In this document: in pieces, positions 7,911 through 11,437 of the stretch | How the letters are laid out: each line of letters starts with the position of its first letter | Position numbering within the stretch: the first letter of the stretch is position 1 | NCBI GenBank assembly: GCA_003990745.1 | Contig: RBNI01006349.1 | Span: 1-11,437, forward strand | Source: Jimgerdemannia flammicorona | Taxonomy: Eukaryota > Mucoromycota > Endogonomycetes > Endogonales > Endogonaceae | Direction of reading: 5' to 3' | Length of the DNA stretch: 11,437 nucleotides | Notes under the pieces: generated by a model | What the model saw: only the letters and a program-made list of their open reading frames with translations | Databases searched by the model: none | Told to the model about the DNA's origin: nothing | Made by a program: the position numbers and the translations under genes

Positions 7911-8138
7911 GTACCTCCAGGTGCTTTTTCCAGCTCAGTCGCAAGTTTAAGTTTCAATACAACCGACTTCGTGAGGCATGACTTTCGGATTGGCCATTTC
8001 ATTGACGCAGGTGAGCGTGATGGTGGAATTAGCACCTCCAGGAGATTTTTCCAGCTGAGCCGCAAGTTTAAGTTCCAATTCAACCGACATGGCTTTCGGG
8101 ATTGGCCATTTGATTGTCGCGGGTGAGCGTGATGGTGG
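7911..8138. repeat. imperfect tandem duplication, about 110-120 bp unit
   Basis: Copy 1 (7911 to about 8028) and copy 2 (8032 to about 8138) share, in order, ACCTCCAGG, TTTTTCCAGCT, CGCAAGTTTAAGTT, CAACCGAC, GGATTGGCCATTT and GTGAGCGTGATGGTGG. The offset between copies is 121 bases at the left end and 112 at the right. Copy 2 lacks about ten bases of copy 1 after CAACCGAC and carries one extra G in its GGG-ATTGG. The copies differ at many single sites, so the duplication is old. On the minus strand both copies can be read as a similar peptide (KWPI, then LKLA, LEK and PGG), but in different frames relative to the contig. Confidence 0.85.
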
Positions 8139-9244
8139 GATCTCAATGTCATGGGTACCCGACGCTGTTGGCGCCATATCGGAACGTCATATCTGTTCTG
8201 AACACTCTCTGTGGTCAAAGTTTCCCTCCCTTTTTTTCCTCGCCACCCTCGGGTGATTTGTTAGGGTTCCCGGTTAGGATAGGCCAAACTCTCTTCTACG
8301 CCCATCGTGATGAGATGTGTGACGGAGAATCGCATCTGCAGCATTAAGCTGGATGTTTACCGTCGTCATCAAAATACATTAATATGAACTTTGAATTCCA
8401 GCACAAACAAGGCTACGAGCATTTCATAAAAGGAAGATTGGAATAAATAAACACATGCTGTTGGGATGTTTGGTGAAGGTTGTGAAGCAGAGGTTGGTCT
8501 TGGGGACATCTGCTTCCGTTTTTCTTGGGGCAACTTTGGTTGTAAGTGGTCAGAGGGTTTCTGTCAGTTGTAAAGATTCCATTGCCAACAAGTTGATTTG
8601 TTTATGTTGTCTCCATATCAAATCAGGCGGATGATCGGTCAAAGATGCCTCAAACTCCCATTCACTGATATCGACTACACCGTTAGAAAAACGCTCAAAG
8701 GTATGATAAAGAGTAGATTTTCGGTCAAAGACGAAGGCGTCTTAATTATCTTGTTCGGGAATGGAGAAAATAATTTCAACGTTCGGTACTCAATGTCGCT
8801 CAACCTGGAAATGGTTATGAACGGCGCGTTTTGATGTCGCCTCCAGTGAAAAACGGGCACAACCAGCCAGCGGACATAAGCACCATACACACCCAATGGC
8901 CATAGCATAAGGAACCCCGCAAAGCCACCGGCTGAGTTGGTGACGTGAAAGTGTGACCATTGAAGGAAAACCGACTTCCTGCTCAGCGCGTGTCCTTTGC
9001 TTACGTCCTCTCCTACTTCATTCTCGCGGCCCCACATTTCTGCATTCGGCACCGCCAAACAGGCAGCTGAACCGACCCACCATCCCACCATCCCACCGTC
9101 CCCGTCTCGTCTCTAACCCCGTGGGCGCGTCGGTGGCGAATCTCCGAATTCAAAAATCACAAACCACCTGAGGTATCGCAGATCGCATATCCGCCCTTCG
9201 CTCCTCCCCGCTCTACACACCGCATAATCCGCATCCAATCTACA
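8139..9244. other. intergenic region without a supported gene
   Basis: No recognisable gene. Two overlapping open stretches exist: one on the + strand (ATG at 8604, ending about 8834; reads for example KTLKGMIKSRFSVKDEGVL) and one on the minus strand (9091 down to 8675, with a hydrophobic part reading GGFAGFLMLWPLGVYGAYV). They use the same DNA, so at most one could be real, and I cannot support either. The part near 8900-9244 is the presumed promoter and 5' UTR of the gene starting at 9245. It becomes GC-rich and C-rich on the + strand, has a CCAAT pentamer near 8893 and another about ten bases before the ATG, and contains three near-copies of CCCACCATC (about 9076-9100). Confidence 0.5.
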
Positions 9245-10122
9245 ATGTTCACGACTACCTATCCGCACGAGCCCCGCTACTCCGCCGCCCTCGCCGCCGC
9301 AGCTCCATCGGCGCCCCCCTCCACTGCTTCAAGGAAGCGCATATGGAGCCACAGCTTTGGTAACGGCGGCAGTGGGATTACGGCGGTGCTGGAGGTCGAG
9401 AAAGCCGAGCCGGCACAGGTGCGTTGGTAGGGCGTGTCATCTTGTGTTCAGCGCGCTGTAAAAACTTCCATCTCTTACTCCCTGGAATCTATCCCCAACA
9501 GAAACGCCACACCTCCGTGGACCGCGAATTCAACGTCCGACATCCCTCTCCACCTGCACAGAGTCCGCTCTCCGTCGCATCCGTCATGCATGTCGTGCCT
9601 GTCACGCCGCCTGCGTCCTCGCCTATGCAAAGGGGAGATTCGGGCGTCGGAAGTATGATGCAGGGGAGGTTTGAGGACGAAACTGATGCCGCGTTGGAGA
9701 GGAGGATGTCGGATGTGTCCATGGATGATGTGACTATGGGCGATGCAGTTGAGGTGGGTTTTGGATTCTCGAAGGTTGAGGGGGGGGGGGGATGATTGGT
9801 CTTGGTGTGCATTTTGATTGGGAGGTGCATGGTAATGGATTGGACGTTGCCTTTATTGCAGCCGAATCATTCATTTTCTCATACTTCCATACATTCTCAT
9901 TATTCTTTCCACTCTGACTAGCATCCACTTTTTCGGACCCCATCCTCGTACATCACCCGTCAACCGGCCACCCCTCCCCGTTCACAGACCACCGTGCAAG
10001 TCGCCTCCCAGCAACAGCAATTACCGGGTACTAGCATCTCCATGGGTTGGCGCGCCGATTGCGAAAAGTGCCGTTTGAAGGTGCCGGGGCACTATGTGCA
10101 CATCATTCGCGGGGAGAAATGA
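9245..10122 (+). CDS. disordered Ser/Pro-rich protein with C-terminal CxxC...HxxH cluster, unidentified
   Basis: Probable three-exon gene. Exon 1 (9245-9418, 58 codons) starts at ATG in a normal fungal context and codes an Ala/Pro/Ser-rich start followed by a basic SRKRIWSHSFG segment. Intron 1 (9419-9501) has GTGCGT...CAACAG and is in phase 0. Exon 2 (9502-9753, 84 codons) contains Ser/Thr-Pro sites (RHPSPPAQSPL, VTPPASSP), then an acidic, Met-rich tail (SDVSMDDVTMGDAVE). Intron 2 starts at GTGGGT (9754). The acceptor I prefer is the TAG at 9919-9921, after a long pyrimidine-rich tract. It is in phase and opens a third exon (9922-10122, 66 codons plus TGA) ending with GWRADCEKCRLKVPGHYVHI. 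In that segment C-x2-C-x6-H-x2-H could bind a metal. The alternative acceptor CAG at 9859-9861 is also in phase, but adds 19 His/Ser-rich residues and then a stop. Total about 208 residues by the preferred model. I do not recognise the function. The Ser/Thr-Pro sites suggest a phosphorylated regulatory protein, which is inference. Confidence 0.65.
9754..9921 (+). other. intron 2 of the 9245 gene, with two possible acceptors
   Basis: Donor GTGGGT at 9754. Acceptors are CAG at 9859-9861 (108-base intron) or TAG at 9919-9921 (168-base intron). Both keep phase 0, and the stretch between them is open until the TAG itself. So using the first gives an early stop and using the second gives the Cys/His C-terminus. 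The intron also contains a G12 run (9780-9791). Confidence 0.55.
9780..9791 (+). repeat. G12 homopolymer in intron
   Basis: Twelve consecutive G inside intron 2 of the 9245 gene. It is prone to length errors in sequencing and to slippage, but lies outside coding sequence in the preferred model. Confidence 0.8.
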
Positions 10123-10543
10123 GGTGGAGACGGTGTGTGTGTGTGGTGGTTTGGTTGATTTGGAGGTGGGGTTGCGCGCGAGATGATGAATAATGGAGTG
10201 GTGGCAATCTTTTGGTGATTCATTTGACATGTTGAGTCGATTTTATTTTTCTGTTGTCATGTTTCTGTGTTGTAAAACCGAAAAATTATTTTTCTCTGTT
10301 GTCATGTTTCTGCATGTTGTAAAACCGAAAAATTTGTAAATAGTTTTCTGCCATATTCTAGACCCTTGCTACATCTTCTCTTTAACATAAAAAGACGTGC
10401 GTTGAAAAGCAATTTGATGATCACCATCACATGACCGTAATCCATAAATAGAAAATGCGAGAAATCCACCAACTCACTCCATACCACAAAGCCCAGAACT
10501 CACTCCCCTTCCCACTCCCTTCCCCTCCCCGTAAACCCCAAAA
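10123..10543. other. spacer between the 9245 gene and dsc2
   Basis: This holds the presumed 3' UTR of the upstream gene, a GT-rich tract (about 10130-10180), the tandem duplication at 10243-10334, and the C/T-rich leader of dsc2 (about 10480-10543, many CCCTTCCC/CCCACTCCC runs), typical of fungal core promoters. No ORF here looks real. Confidence 0.6.
10243..10334 (+). repeat. direct tandem duplication, 43-48 bp unit
   Basis: Two adjacent near-identical copies: 10243-10285 and 10286-10334. Each has TTATTTTT, then CTGTTGTCATGTTTCTG, then TTGTAAAACCGAAAAATT. Copy 2 differs by an extra CT before CTGTTG and by CATG for TG in the middle. The high similarity implies a recent duplication. It lies in the spacer, probably in the 3' UTR or terminator of the upstream gene. 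Confidence 0.9.
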
Positions 10544-11437
10544 ATGCAATCATCGGGCCCGCCAGGTACAGTCCCTTCCCCTCGCACCCCACCAGGATCT
10601 ATCTCATTAAATTGATACGAACGGAACCAACTACGAATTCTTCACGAAAGGCTTCTACAACGCCCCTGTCTCCAAGTTCCTGCTCCTATCCGTCGGCGGC
10701 TGCTCGCTTCTCGCCAACGTCCTAACCGTCAAGACGGCATTCCATTTGCAGCTTACCCCGCACTTGACGACGCATCACCAGGTATGAGTGGATGGAGTAG
10801 GGGGAGACGGAATTGGTTGCCTGTCGCTGAAGCTTGACTGGAATGCCGAGACCGATTGGGTGCCCAACTGTTGGCATCGTGGCTTGGGAACGCGGAACCA
10901 CGGTTTCATATGACACACTTCTTCCTGCCTTCATTCCAAAGTTGTTCTTACCATGACCCCACACGCCTTCACGTACCGCGTACCTCCCTTCACGCCTTAC
11001 CCCTTACCTCACCGTTAGTTCTGGCGCCTGCTCACACATCACTGCGCCTTTGCCAACTCGTCCGAGCTCTTCTTTGGCGGGATGGTGCTCTACCACCTGC
11101 GCGTCATCGAGCGGCATTTCGGTAGCTCTAAGTATGCGGTAAGAATATACGGATCGGCGGGTGGGGAGATGAAGGGGGAGGGGAACGTTTTCATGCACGA
11201 CTCCATTTACGACTGGCGCCACGGTTACGCATCATCAAACGTACCGTACCCATGTATATACGCAGGCCTTCCTATTCGTCTCCTCCGTCATCTCAACCCT
11301 CCTCGAGGTCGGCGCCCTCGTCTCGGGCGGGCCGTTCGGGCTAAGATACATCCCAGCGGGGCCGTAAGTGTCTCGTCTCGTCTCGTCTCGTCTCGTCCCG
11401 CCTCTCCCTTCGCAATCGTTCACCTGTTCTAACCCCC
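10544..11437 (+). CDS. Dsc E3 ubiquitin ligase complex subunit 2 (DscB), 5' part
   Basis: Rhomboid-like membrane subunit of the Golgi/ER Dsc E3 ligase, which in fungi promotes proteolytic activation of the sterol regulator SREBP (Sre1/SrbA) and disposal of membrane proteins. Exons: 10544-10565 (MQSSGPP plus one base), 10651-10781, 11019-11138, 11266-11363. The gene continues beyond the window after a GTAAGT donor at 11364. Introns are 85, 237 and 127 bases, all GT-AG. Phases fit: the G left by exon 1 plus GC of exon 2 restores Gly in GFYNAPVSK. Family hallmarks: GFYNAPVSK at the start, a first membrane helix (FLLLSVGGCSLLANVLTV), a His-rich loop, FWRLLTHHCAFANSSELFF, the strongly conserved LYHLRVIERHFGSSKYA, a further helix (AFLFVSSVISTLLEVGAL), and YIPAGP at the end. 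No Ser/His catalytic pair is expected in this pseudoprotease. The C-terminal UBA domain expected in the family lies outside the window. The ATG sits in a good CCAAAAATG context after a C/T-rich leader. Confidence 0.85.
11371..11400 (+). repeat. TCTCG pentanucleotide repeat in dsc2 intron 4
   Basis: Five perfect TCTCG units followed by a TCCCG variant, starting seven bases after the intron 4 donor. It is a simple microsatellite of pyrimidine-rich character. Confidence 0.9.

Noticed and set aside
7911..8138. CRISPR-like array
   Set aside because: Only two long, diverged tandem copies without spacers, in a fungal genome.
8675..9091. 138-codon minus-strand ORF with a hydrophobic stretch
   Set aside because: It overlaps a competing + strand frame and the promoter region of the 9245 gene, its start is a repeat-derived run, and no family is recognised.
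9489..9943. Minus-strand frames of 113 and 69 codons over the 9245 gene
   Set aside because: They are antisense to exons with clear coding character and consistent intron phases. Their content mirrors the Ser/Pro-rich sense protein and the G12 run.
11235..11423. ORFs rich in Arg/Thr/Asp at the right end on both strands
   Set aside because: They are products of the TCTCG repeat and of reading dsc2 exon 4 in wrong frames or antisense.

Overview
The window looks like nuclear DNA of a filamentous ascomycete. The right end holds intron-containing, same-strand genes with GT-AG introns. One of them is a clear Dsc2/DscB-type gene, a subunit of the fungal Dsc E3 ubiquitin ligase that acts in sterol/hypoxia signalling. 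The left half is a long, decayed non-LTR retrotransposon with an A-tail. I see no bacterial operon signals, rRNA, tRNA or CRISPR.

Layout: (1) Positions 1-31 are a pure A run, probably the tail of another retroelement. (2) Positions 32-671 are a CpG-free block of more balanced base composition. It contains an unrecognised coding-like frame (about 165-458) and a TATA-like site. (3) Positions 672-6381 are a LINE-type element on the + strand: ORF1 (about 672-2674), then ORF2 with an APE-type endonuclease (from 2697) and a reverse transcriptase (about 4060-4930), a 3' UTR with AATAAA, and an A22 tail. Both reading frames are full of stops of the CAG-to-TAG and CGA-to-TGA kind. They carry at least four frame changes, and two catalytic Asp positions of the RT are lost, so the element is dead. 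Reading the whole stretch I found no CpG dinucleotide from base 1 to base 6391. The next base pair is a CpG, and CpG is common from there on.

(4) Positions 6382-9244 hold no gene I can name. They contain several open, protein-like pieces on both strands (6552-7126, 7243-7454, 7605-7850), an interrupted A-rich run, and an imperfect tandem duplication (7911-8138). They look like remnants of old genes next to a transposon island. (5) Positions 9245-10122 are a probable three-exon gene for a disordered Ser/Pro-rich protein with a Cys/His cluster at its C-terminus. (6) Positions 10123-10543 are an intergenic spacer with a 43-48 bp tandem duplication. (7) Positions 10544 to the end are the first four exons of dsc2, cut by the window end inside intron 4.

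I do not see a convincing new multi-gene system. The most notable signals are the complete CpG elimination with a sharp edge, the coding-strand depletion of C in the LINE, and the unidentified coding-like fragments beside it.
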